From the NCBI GenBank assembly GCA_025677815.1, contig JAIXMP010000006.1, positions 1,629,455-1,693,454 of the forward strand: a stretch of 64,000 bases of DNA. The letters run 5' to 3'. Position 1 is the stretch's first letter; every line of letters starts with the position of its first letter. Source of the stretch: Phascolomyces articulosus (taxonomy: Eukaryota; Mucoromycota; Mucoromycetes; Mucorales; Lichtheimiaceae). Below, one piece after another: positions 1 to 9,083 of this stretch. The translations under genes and the position numbers were made by a program. The notes under the pieces are model-generated. The model worked only from the letters and a program-made list of their open reading frames with translations, had not been told where the DNA came from and did not search any database.

Positions 1-313
1 TGATATAACACGACATGAGGAGATATAATTATATTTGTTGTACATATATATATTTGTTGACCATTAGTCATTGGATGATTATTATTACTTTTACACTCTT
101 ATTCGTGAGAAGGTATGGTAGTATTTGTGTATTATTCGATAATTATTGTATATAGGATATTATTATACCAGGATCATTATTATTGGAATGAGGATTATGT
201 GAGGCAACCAATATTATTTATTTATATTATTATTTATTATTTATGATAACACGATGTAGTAGTATCAGTGATAATATATATGAGAAGAAGTGTGGATACA
301 TAGATATGCCACA
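1..313 (-). repeat. LTR-like dispersed repeat, copy 1
   Basis: The first ~313 bases reappear in inverted orientation at 31236-31553, with nearly all blocks recognisable by eye (for example TGTGGCATATCTATGTATCC and CTCCTCATGTTGTGTTATAT in the other copy). Read on the minus strand the unit starts TGTGGCA and ends near TTATATCA, so it has the TG...CA borders expected of a solo LTR. The window edge may cut it. No coding capacity. It abuts a truncated DDE transposase at 314, so it probably inserted into that gene. It could instead be a non-autonomous DNA element. Confidence 0.7.
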
Positions 314-731
314 CCAACAAATAAGAAAAGAAAAGCTGATGATGGTCCAGCACCCAAAAAAGGTATAACTGGCAGGAATTTATCGAACAAGTACTTACCA
401 GTATTGAAGCCTATGATCTCCCATATCGGTACCTTGTTATGGATAATGCTGCTATTCATAAACTATGGATGTCAAGGATTGGGTTACTGAACGTAGTTTT
501 GAGATTATTTACCTCCCTCTATACTCTCCTTTCTTAAACCCAATTGAGGAATTTTGGTCGAAACTTAAAGATGTTGTCAACAAAGATCCTGCCTCAGTAA
601 GACTTAATACTAAATTAAGTGATCGCATTAAAAATGCATCAGAGTACATTTTCCACGAAGACTGTCAAGCTTGGATCAAGCATTCATTGACCTTTTGGGA
701 CCGTTGTTTGGGATGCGAAAAAGGATTATAA
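314..731 (+). pseudogene. Tc1/mariner-type DDE transposase, 3' fragment
   Basis: This is the C-terminal half of a DDE superfamily endonuclease of the Tc1/mariner-IS630 type. In different frames one reads KKGITG, then the second catalytic Asp in YLVMDNAAIHK (about 429-460), then YLPLYSPFLNPIEEFWSKLK (about 507-568) with the third acidic residue. The family order is correct but at least two frame changes separate the blocks, one near 375-385 and one near 465. The N-terminal half, including the first Asp, is missing because the LTR-like repeat (1-313) begins exactly where coding similarity stops. The terminal frame is open to the TAA at 729-731. A cut-and-paste transposase relic; not functional. 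Confidence 0.85.
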
Positions 732-822
732 AAAATATACTTGTTATATAGAGTATAAATAAAAATAATAAACAATACTTTCAATTACAATTTGTTTTGG
801 ATTATATTCATTTTTATTATCT

Positions 823-955
823 GATGGCTCATATTTATTTTCTACAGCTCAATACAAAAATTTCATGGCTCATTTTCACCAGCTACTCCAATTTTGGCCC
901 ATTTTCAAATTGGGGCCCATTTTCAAAATCATGGCTCATTTTCATTTTCGGTGGC
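823..955. repeat. Degenerate GGCYCATTTTCA direct repeats
   Basis: Five spaced copies of a unit reading tGGCTCAT or tGGCCCATTTTCA(AA) occur at about 824, 865, 894, 913 and 930. They lie just downstream of the mariner-type relic, as expected for subterminal or terminal repeat sequence of that element. No open frame of note. Confidence 0.5.
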
Positions 956-1916
956 CAAATTTAACTTCCAACGCTGTACTAATGTAAATGAGTATTGGCT
1001 TATCACTGTAGAAAATTAAACCCAAAAAAAACCTAAACTCCTAACTGAATACACGAATTCGTGTTTTCGGAACATTTTATATCCGGGTCTCAAAAAAAAC
1101 ACAAAATCGTGTTTATTATAGCTTTTGTGTACTTGATTATTCTCAAATTCGTGTTTTCACTTGGTGGGGTTCATGAGTAGTTGTTAGATGAAAATGACGA
1201 TAACAATGATATATACTGAGTATTAAATAGAAGTAGCAGTGAATGTGCTTATTATACAAATATATTACTTGATATAACTATAAATAATATGAATCGTTTG
1301 GTGATAGTATAATATGTTACTTTTTTCTATGCTAATAACAATAATAATATTGTATGTGAATGCTGTAGGTAGTGAAGCATCCATATACCACTGCCAGGTA
1401 CGTGTTGGATGGAAGATTCTTATATTCTTGGGCAACTGTCCGAAAGGGTGTATTACATGTGTAACCTTTGTTAAGTAGGAATTGTCTTCCGTGAATATTT
1501 AAGTTTTTTTATGTGAGAAAACAAGAATTTAGGTTTTTGAAAAACTTATACCTAAATTCATTTTTTTAGGAGCATATTCATGAATATCTTTTTCTACAGT
1601 GTTAACACTCCAGTGATGTTACACTTATTTTTTTATATACAAGTATATATAGCTATGTTTTATAGTAGTAGGGGAGTAAATATTTATTTTTTCCCTTTCT
1701 CTTTCAATAATTCAAAATATTTTTTTATCATCGAATTGTAGTCTTTACGTGAAAAACACTACGTGATATATCGACCACTTAATAGTATCTTTTAATATCA
1801 TTGTAACTATCTCAGTTCAACAGCATTTTTGTTTACGATAACAGTACGTTATTATATATATATGAATAATAATATTACAGCAACAATTTATAAGACAGCT
1901 AATTAAATGAATAGAT
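956..1916. other. Intergenic, no gene seen
   Basis: AT-rich spacer between the mariner relic and the HET gene. The short motif TTCGTGTTTTC or close variants recurs three times between 1055 and 1155. I see no ORF with family features. The last few hundred bases probably hold the HET gene promoter, but I cannot point to a specific site. Confidence 0.4.
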
Positions 1917-3548
1917 ATGTACATCACTTACGAGACAACACACTCTAATTGGGACGAAAAGCGAAAAAATCATGGAAAATATTTTTATCAGCCACCTATA
2001 CAAGTTCCCGATGTGTTGCCCAAAACAAAATTTATGCCCAGTAAACTTCTTTGTATCTCTAGTATGGAGGTGGTTAAAGGCTTCAAAGTAAACCAAGGGT
2101 ATTGCGCGTTATCATATTCATGGAACCAATCTGGTCTCATCGTAGAAGATTATCAAGGTACTGGGAAAGCTGAACGATTCGACAATGGCGAACATTGTAT
2201 CTTTCGTAGGAAACAAGATGCGGGTCCTTACGGGGATGACGCAGTAAAGGAATTCGTCCAGTTTGAAGAGATTATTCGGCAAATATGCATCGACTCCAAC
2301 ATCAAATACATATGGTACGACCAAAAATGCATCAACCAAAATGATACAAAAGAAAAGCAAGAAGAAATAAGCCAAATGCACGAGGTCTACAGCAATGCTT
2401 ACTGCACTATCGCACTTATCCCTGAATTTTATGCTGAAAATTATCGGCACCTCTACAATAACGCGGTTCTGAAATTACATCAAACAGAAATTTTTGGTCG
2501 TTTATGGACTTTAGAAGAAGCAATAAAGTCTAGAAGAATGCTAATTGTCGGCAGGAACGTTAAGATGTGGGCCAATGAACTGAATCTCATCAACAAGTTA
2601 AAAATCTTAAATGCATCTCTTGAAGAACTGACTGTTCAAGAAATTCTATATCACGCACATCAACGAAAAACCACTAAAGAACACGACCGTGTTTTTGCGC
2701 TCCTCAACCTTTTTCCAGATATCATCGGCAAGATAAAAATCGATTATGAACAACCAATTGAAGACTTGATGACACAGTTTTATGCTCTTTTAGCAGAGAA
2801 GAGTATCAATATTTTGGCGTTTAAAAAGCTCGATTCCAATTATAATTCAGAAATTAAAGAGTATAAATTTTTACCTTCATGGACTGGCGTTAAAGGACAG
2901 CCCTTCGTATATTTTAATACAAATTCATCCTTTAAAAATCACAATGTATCCGGAAAAACCATGAATATCACATCTACTTATTTTACGAACGATCAACCCA
3001 TCGATGATAAAGATTTAATTGTACGATACAAAGAGCTACCACCTGTTCCGGACAGTATTGATAAAGATAAAAGGAAAAATTATAAACTTGCGGTGAATGT
3101 TCGACTGTGTAGAACTAATGTGGCAGAGGATATGACCATACGATTGCAGTACCCTTTATACAAGCCTGGAATTTCTCTTGCGGAAAAAAAAGAAAATCTC
3201 ATACTGCTCAATGAAAAACTACAAGCTTTATCAAGGTTTATGGAGATAAGGAAGGAAGACCTGTTCTGGTATTACAATGACAAAACCATTCCAAGTGAAG
3301 GAAAAGCTGCATACTTTATGTTAAATGAACTGACTGAATCTGTGGATACCGATCCCTCTGTGCAATATATAATCCTTTCTGGTATTTCCTTTTCTGATGA
3401 AAAAAATAATGCATTGAAACATTATCCAGTAATTAAAATGATACACGGAGAAAAATACTATAAAGCAATAGGATATTGTAAAATAGCATCCAATGTAGAT
3501 TTTTTCTCTGGATGTAAATTACCAATAGGCAAATTCTCAATTCAATAA
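1917..3548 (+). CDS. HET-domain protein, intact paralogue
   Basis: A single-exon 543-residue protein with a heterokaryon-incompatibility (HET, PF06985-like) domain in its N-terminal half. Visible HET landmarks are YCALSYSW (residues 62-69), WYDQKCINQ (133-141), RLWTLEEA (195-202) and DRVFALLNLFP (257-267). Known HET proteins of filamentous ascomycetes trigger programmed cell death in non-self fusion; the role in this organism is inference only. The C-terminal ~250 residues (from about 295) match no family I recognise but are conserved in the broken paralogue on the opposite strand. No signal peptide or membrane segment is obvious. The start is the first ATG of the frame and aligns with the paralogue's start (both begin MYITYET). 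It ends in TAA. Function beyond HET is unknown. Confidence 0.9.
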   Translation: MYITYETTHSNWDEKRKNHGKYFYQPPIQVPDVLPKTKFMPSKLLCISSMEVVKGFKVNQGYCALSYSWNQSGLIVEDYQGTGKAERFDNGEHCIFRRKQDAGPYGDDAVKEFVQFEEIIRQICIDSNIKYIWYDQKCINQNDTKEKQEEISQMHEVYSNAYCTIALIPEFYAENYRHLYNNAVLKLHQTEIFGRLWTLEEAIKSRRMLIVGRNVKMWANELNLINKLKILNASLEELTVQEILYHAHQRKTTKEHDRVFALLNLFPDIIGKIKIDYEQPIEDLMTQFYALLAEKSINILAFKKLDSNYNSEIKEYKFLPSWTGVKGQPFVYFNTNSSFKNHNVSGKTMNITSTYFTNDQPIDDKDLIVRYKELPPVPDSIDKDKRKNYKLAVNVRLCRTNVAEDMTIRLQYPLYKPGISLAEKKENLILLNEKLQALSRFMEIRKEDLFWYYNDKTIPSEGKAAYFMLNELTESVDTDPSVQYIILSGISFSDEKNNALKHYPVIKMIHGEKYYKAIGYCKIASNVDFFSGCKLPIGKFSIQ

Positions 3549-4565
3549 AAAAAAATATTTATCATTTTTATAAACGTTGGCCATTGCTTTACTTCTCATC
3601 ATTTAGCTGATCACACAAGGTTTATTTTTTTTATGAGATTGTTGACTGTCGTTATCTTTCTTTTTTTTTTGGACAGACGCCTATATCTGTCGTTATCGAT
3701 CCTGTAAGAAAGAATACATATATATGGAAAAGCAGCCACAGTTAATAAGCGAATAGATAATAATACTAAAACAAGTCGTTCTTTGCCACCTGAATCCAAT
3801 TCCATGACCTTGAATGATTTTTGTTTTTGTAAATTTTCGGCCCAAATCATATAATACTCTGGCAGCCTTTACTGATACTTGATTGTTACAATTTGTAACT
3901 TCAATCAGAAATACGTGACTTTTCATAATCGAAAGGGAAATAAAAGATATGCTGAATAGTCCTAGAAATAATAATAGTAGTAGTATTAGCATTAGTTTCC
4001 TGGTGATATAGTCAAGTTCTAATGGATTATTCCTTGTAATATTTACACCATCCTCACCATTAGCTTTTCAATCACCGAATGTCGTTCGGCATTGGTTATA
4101 AATCGAATTCAACGTTGTTATTATAATACATATATTGTTTTATTCCAGTCCTGATTATAAATAAAGATACTATTTGTTTGTTCAAAAGTAATGTATAATA
4201 ATCTTATAATCAATTCGAATCCTTTTATATTTTTCGATGATGGATATGGACTAATTTTTTATTTGACACTGTGCTAACCAGATGAGTTGCAATGTTGGCT
4301 CATTGATGTTGCTTAAATCAGCTCATCTATGGCTGAAAGAAAAAATCAATACCAGACATTTGCATGTTAGCTCTAAACTCGACTATTCCTAACGTGCAGT
4401 TGTTGACTTCAGGATGTGGATCAAGTACCCCCCCCCATATATTAACAACGAACAATACTATTTATTAAACACATCACACTCATTGATAATTTATTGAATA
4501 ATCAAAGTATATTTTTTGCTGTATTTTGAGTTGTGACATGTTAAAGTTGAGCATAAGTTTAATTT
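3549..4565. other. Spacer between convergent HET genes
   Basis: AT-rich spacer between the 3' ends of the two converging HET paralogues. It includes a C-run near 4430. Small ORFs here have no support. No RNA gene or repeat recognised. Confidence 0.4.
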
Positions 4566-4837
4566 TTATTGAATAAAAAATGTTTCTTTGTTTAAATTAC
4601 AATCAATGAAAAAATCTTCATCACTTTTTTCTATTCTACAACATCCAATAACTTTATAATATTCTTCTCCTTTCTTTTTTTTTATGATTGGGTAGAACCA
4701 CCAAATTTCCAAACCGTCCGATTTAAACGAAGTTTCAGAAAGGGTGACATATTGTGCAGAAGGGTCATCCAAACTGTCCGTTAAATAATAATCAAAATCA
4801 ATCGCTGGAGTCATTCGATTAACATTATTCTTCGGCT

Positions 4838-4962
4838 AGTACTGATGTAGATTGTGTTACCATTTTTTCTTTATTTGTTTCGAAGTTACAGAGTGAAATA
4901 TATATATATATATATATGGAAAGATATAAATATGATACTAACTGGTAAATATGTGCAATATC
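4838..4962 (+). repeat. DIRS left inverted terminal repeat
   Basis: About 125 bp matching the reverse complement of 8961-9083: AGTACTGATGTAG at the outer edge, then the cgaagttacagagtgaaata block, an (AT)n tract, and GGTAAATATGTGC at the inner edge. Its outermost bases (4823-4850) also match, inverted, the 3' end of the recombinase frame at about 8813-8846. Confidence 0.85.
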
Positions 4963-5012
4963 ATTTTTTCTTTCGCTCCTGGAACACATCCGTCGAAGTT
5001 ATAGTGATCATT

Positions 5013-5930
5013 ATGAACGATGAGCAACAGGAACAACGTACTCCTAACATGGCGGATCTTATTTCTTCGCTTCAACAGCTTTCAGCTCGCATGGATAATC
5101 TTGAAACTACTCATAATAACAACATATCATCATTGCCTATGGATACGTCGGATCATCCTACTTCACCAGATTTTGACGAAGATGAATATCTCACTGAACA
5201 AGCACCAACTACATTGCTACGTCCATATCCTGCACTCGTGGAAGCTATTCCTGGCATGGAAAAGGATTTTTTCCGCAATCCCATGGATGATGATACTCGA
5301 TGTAGTTTTCTACATGAATGTCCTCGAAACACTGGTCGACAATATGCTGCACCACCACTTAATCGCGGCCTTGGTCTCAATTCACGCACACAACAACTTG
5401 ATCGTTAGTTACGTCTTGTACAATATCGACTTTCTGGTATTACACGCCCTATCGATCTCTTTGTGCATGATACTCTACGAACTCAACGAGTGGATGTCCC
5501 TGCAGCTTTGCGTTTTTCAAATTCTATACACATGTTGCTCTCAGACGTGGCATCTTTCATTACCAATATACGTAGTGAATTTGTTTGTCAAGACACTGGC
5601 CTTTCTTCGGAACCTCTTACTTCACAAGATCAACTACCCAATCGTCCTTTGTTGGACGCAGGCCAGGTTTTGGAACAAACAAAACTTAATCAAGCTCTCC
5701 GCAAAATGTCACGTCGTAAGAAAACCACTCGTCGGCATAACGGTGGTCAAAATAGAGAACGTTACTACAACACGACAGATCAAACACGAAACACAAACAA
5801 TCGATCTGATGATACTCCATATGATCAACGTCGTAACACATCCAACAATCAGTCGGATTTTCAGAAACGTGGGAAAAACAGTCGAAAACGCCACCAGCGG
5901 CAAAACAACAACTTTTCAGAGGACCAGTAG
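5013..5930 (+). pseudogene. DIRS gag-like protein with one in-frame stop
   Basis: The frame starts at ATG 5013 (MNDEQQEQRTPN) and runs to the TAG at 5928-5930, about 305 codons, broken once by TAG at 5406-5408 (LDR-stop-LRLVQYRLSG). The frame continues unchanged past the stop. The C-terminal third is basic and Arg/Asn/Gln-rich, as in nucleocapsid-like proteins. There is a predicted coiled segment early (SSLQQLSARMDNLE). Position ahead of the RT frame and composition indicate the structural protein of the element. The stop is one C-to-T change from CAG, so the lesion may be recent. No zinc knuckle is seen. Confidence 0.75.
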
Positions 5931-7816
5931 GTGGTCGTCTATGTTTTTTCTCTTCTTCTTGGTTCTCTCTATCATCTTCGCCATGGATCCGTCGCGTCGT
6001 CAAAGACGGATTTTCCATACCTTTTCACAAGGCACTTCCAACTTTTCTACATCAGCCTTTCAACAACCGACAACAAATACATCACCCACAAGTAGTATCA
6101 TCAACAACATACAAAATAATCAACAAAGAAATAGCAACACTACTCAAGAAAAACGCAATCGAAAAAGCAACACCAGAAAGCGGTTTTCATTCCACACTGT
6201 TTACAATACCCAAGAAGACTGGAGATCTGCGACCAGTATTGAATCTTCGTCCTCTCAACCAATACATACCAAAGAGACCATTCAAGATAGAAACAATGCA
6301 ACACGTGTGTCAGATGATCCAACCAAGGGATTGGTTAACGAGTATAGATCTGCAGGACGCGTTTTTACACATCCTAGTCCACAAACGATCTCGTCGTTAC
6401 CTCCGTTTTTCCTGGAACAGACAAGTCTATCAGTTCCGCACACTTTGCTTTGGAATGTCCCTATCACCAATGGTATTTACAAAGATCCTCAGACCAGTTC
6501 TACGTTGGGCACGAAGTCAAGGGATACGGATATCAGGATACCTGGACGATCTTATCCTAGCAGCCAAATCCAAAGAGCAAGCCCATCTACAAACTCAGAA
6601 GGTATTATCAAAACTTTCTTCTCTTGGTTTTTTGGTCAAAGAATCCAAATCTCAATTATCTCCATCACAGTCAATCGATCATCTAGGGTTTCATATCGAA
6701 ACCAAGACCATGAAATTGTCAGTACCCACCAAGAAATTACGGGATCTTCGACGGGAGGCACGAAAATTGTTGCATCATCCAACAACAACAATACGCCATC
6801 TGTCGTCATTCATAGGTAAGGCACAAGCGACAACGTTAGCAGTTTTGCCTGCACGACTTTACACCCGTCAACTCATTTCATGGCGCAATCATCAACTAGC
6901 CAAAGGTCAAGATTGGAACGCGGAAATCAGCATCTCAACAGCAGCCCAGAAGGAGTTACGTTGGTGGATAACACATCTACAACAATGGAACGGACAGAGC
7001 TTTATACCAACCAATCCTCAGGTGGAAGTGTACACAGACTCATCGGACAATGCATGGGGAACTGTATTCAACGAAACCAAAATTTCCGGCCTATGGACGA
7101 GAACACAGCGACACCAACACATCAACTACAAAGAACTTCTCACCATACAACATGCAATACGTCACCCCCAACTGTGCGGCAAAGTAATCAGGATATTTTG
7201 CGACAACACAACAACGATTGCTTATGTGAACCACTTCGGGGGAACGAAATCAACAATTTTAATGCAACTAGCAACCGACATATGGAAGGAATGCCTCTAC
7301 ACCAACACTCGAATTCAACTCATGTATATGGCATCGCAGTTCAACCCAGCCGATCCACCATCGCGCCAACTTCAACAGCAGTTGGAATGGAGTGTAGGCC
7401 AGCAATATTTCAACCACCTGGACAAGTTATGGGGTCCACACCATCTGGACTGTTTTGCCACTCACCTGAACAACAAGCTTCCTCAATATATGACATGGCA
7501 ACCAGATCAACAGGCAGTAGCAACGAATGCACTTCAACAGCCATGGTATCCATGGAAACGAATTTATGCATGTCCACCTTGGAATCTTCTACAACATACG
7601 ATCCAGAAAATACAACAAGAGAGGATACAGGCAACATTAATAACACCGCGTTGGCCCAGCGCGATATGGTACCCTACTCTGAAACAACTCAGCGTCAACA
7701 ATCCGATATCAGTTCCACGATCAGCTATTCAAGCCGCACCAGGTCACGACCATCATCTCCTGCAGAGGAACCCACACTGGAATTTGATCGCATGGAACAT
7801 AAACGGCGACGTTTGA
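5837..7816 (+). CDS. DIRS reverse transcriptase / RNase H polyprotein
   Basis: The frame is open from about 5837 with no early ATG and overlaps the end of gag, so it is probably reached by frameshift or internal initiation. Conserved blocks in order: GPVGGRL and PWIRRVVKDGFSIPF (about 5918-6022), EIATLLKKNAIEK (about 6130-6170), RT core NLRPLNQYIPKR (6242), SIDLQDAFLH (about 6350) and the active site GYLDDLILA (about 6530), RNase H with YTDSSDNAWG (about 7033) and INYKELL, then the DIRS-specific tail with DCFATHLNNKLPQYMTW and YACPPWNLL (about 7450-7590). The protein is uninterrupted and ends just inside the recombinase gene. It would copy the element RNA into DNA. Catalytic Asp residues are visible. 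Confidence 0.9.
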   Translation, partial: HIQQSVGFSETWEKQSKTPPAAKQQLFRGPVGGRLCFFSSSWFSLSSSPWIRRVVKDGFSIPFHKALPTFLHQPFNNRQQIHHPQVVSSTTYKIINKEIATLLKKNAIEKATPESGFHSTLFTIPKKTGDLRPVLNLRPLNQYIPKRPFKIETMQHVCQMIQPRDWLTSIDLQDAFLHILVHKRSRRYLRFSWNRQVYQFRTLCFGMSLSPMVFTKILRPVLRWARSQGIRISGYLDDLILAAKSKEQAHLQTQKVLSKLSSLGFLVKESKSQLSPSQSIDHLGFHIETKTMKLSVPTKKLRDLRREARKLLHHPTTTIRHLSSFIGKAQATTLAVLPARLYTRQLISWRNHQLAKGQDWNAEISISTAAQKELRWWITHLQQWNGQSFIPTNPQVEVYTDSSDNAWGTVFNETKISGLWTRTQRHQHINYKELLTIQHAIRHPQLCGKVIRIFCDNTTTIAYVNHFGGTKSTILMQLATDIWKECLYTNTRIQLMYMASQFNPADPPSRQLQQQLEWSVGQQYFNHLDKLWGPHHLDCFATHLNNKLPQYMTWQPDQQAVATNALQQPWYPWKRIYACPPWNLLQHTIQKIQQERIQATLITPRWPSAIWYPTLKQLSVNNPISVPRSAIQAAPGHDHHLLQRNPHWNLIAWNINGDV

Positions 7817-8844
7817 TGGAAGTTGGAGTCGATGAGGATGCATCAAATACTCTACTCAATCCAGCACAAAATCAACGACGTACACGACAATATCAACCAA
7901 TTCAACGTCGCTATATCACTTGGGCACAACAACATCAAATAGATCCATTTACACCAAATCCGATACACTTAATCAACTTTTTGGCTTTTGGTCGTGTTCA
8001 CCAAAATTGGGCAACATCAACATGTGCAAACTATCGGTCAGCCATTTTAGACCTATATCATGATACATCAGCATTCCATAATAATAGTACATATCATGAG
8101 TTTTTCACAGCATTAAATGAACAGACTATTCGTTCATTTGATAAACCACATTATGATATTACACCAATCATCCAACACATCACCAACTTGGGCAGCAATA
8201 CTACTATGAGACCCATTGATCTGACACGTAAACTTTGTTTTCTTTTGGCAATCACGGGATTTCTGCGTCCATCAGATATAGAACGCATTGACGACAACAA
8301 AACTTCGATTAATAGTAGAGGTTTGCGTTTAATTATTGCTGTTCCAAAAGAAAAGCGACGTCGTCAACCAATTGAAAAAGTCATCACCATAAAAACACAT
8401 TCCATCACTTCATTATGTCCTGTTCAAGCATATCAAGATTACAAGAGTCGTTTTTGTCAAGTACCATGCCGCCGGTCTTACCCCATTCCAAATGGTCCGC
8501 ATACTATTGTTCATCGTCTAATTCGTACAGTACATAACAAGGGTGCTCCTATTGGTGCAGAACGCATCAGTAATCATATCAAAGTTTTACTTGACTTGAT
8601 TCCAAGACCTCCGGAAACTACAAGGCCTAAGGCAAGAGCATTAGGATCAACAGCAGCAGTGGAATCCGGTGCCTCTTTAGAGGATGTTCTGGTGCATAGT
8701 TCCTGGCTATCGTCGTCTGTTTTCGATACTTTTTATCGTTTATCAAGAGAAACGGCTACAGACTTTACTTCTTTGGTTCTACCTTCGACTTCTGTGGTTT
8801 TGACTCTGGATCCACAATCTACATCAGTACTAGCCGAAGAATAA
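7792..8844 (+). CDS. DIRS tyrosine recombinase
   Basis: I chose the ATG at 7792 (MEHKRRRLMEVG), which overlaps the polymerase frame by 25 nt and gives 350 residues; the frame is open further upstream but that part is a shadow of the polymerase. Recognisable features are an N-terminal core-binding region (RRYITWAQQHQIDPFTPNP), the first catalytic Arg in TGFLRPSDIERI, the late catalytic region beginning KARALGSTAAVESGASLED and the nucleophile Tyr candidate in SSVFDTFYRLSR. Members of this class integrate a circular cDNA by strand exchange, which explains insertion without target duplication. No stop or frameshift is seen. The last codons overlap the internal complementary region. Confidence 0.88.
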   Translation: MEHKRRRLMEVGVDEDASNTLLNPAQNQRRTRQYQPIQRRYITWAQQHQIDPFTPNPIHLINFLAFGRVHQNWATSTCANYRSAILDLYHDTSAFHNNSTYHEFFTALNEQTIRSFDKPHYDITPIIQHITNLGSNTTMRPIDLTRKLCFLLAITGFLRPSDIERIDDNKTSINSRGLRLIIAVPKEKRRRQPIEKVITIKTHSITSLCPVQAYQDYKSRFCQVPCRRSYPIPNGPHTIVHRLIRTVHNKGAPIGAERISNHIKVLLDLIPRPPETTRPKARALGSTAAVESGASLEDVLVHSSWLSSSVFDTFYRLSRETATDFTSLVLPSTSVVLTLDPQSTSVLAEE

Positions 8845-8912
8845 TGAGTCTTAGTCGAGGCTTCGCCGGAGACTCTTTAACATTATTCGAGGCAGTACTG
8901 ATGTAGATTGTC
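8810..8912. repeat. DIRS internal complementary region
   Basis: The first part (to about 8846) is the reverse complement of the element's left end. The second part (about 8844-8912, from ATGAGTCTTAGTCGAGGC) is the reverse complement of the right end (about 9067-9133). The two meet at ATG. This juxtaposition is the DIRS circle-junction template. It overlaps the last codons of the recombinase. Confidence 0.85.
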
Positions 8913-8960
8913 CCACCCTTCCCATTCTTTCCCCTTTTCTTTTCTTTCTTTCTCGTTATT

Positions 8961-9083
8961 GATATCGCACATATTTACCAGTTAGTATCATATTTATATC
9001 TTTCCATATATATATATATATATTTCACTCTGTAACTTCGAAACAAATAAAGAAAAAATGGTAACACAATCTACATCAGTACT
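8961..9083 (-). repeat. DIRS right inverted terminal repeat
   Basis: Inverted partner of 4838-4962, differing by a few bases and by (AT)n tract length. The unique outer extension (9084-9133) corresponds to the right half of the internal complementary region. Confidence 0.85.

Noticed and set aside
265..459. Minus-strand 64-residue ORF at the left edge
   Set aside because: Lies across the LTR-like repeat and the mariner relic antisense; no family features.
5020..6819. Long 599-codon frame within the DIRS element
   Set aside because: It is the third frame over gag and RT; low-information sequence with no motifs, whereas the other frames contain the diagnostic domains.
6880..7791. Upstream extension of the recombinase frame
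   Set aside because: Overlaps RT-RNase H coding in another frame and shows no recombinase features before about 7792.
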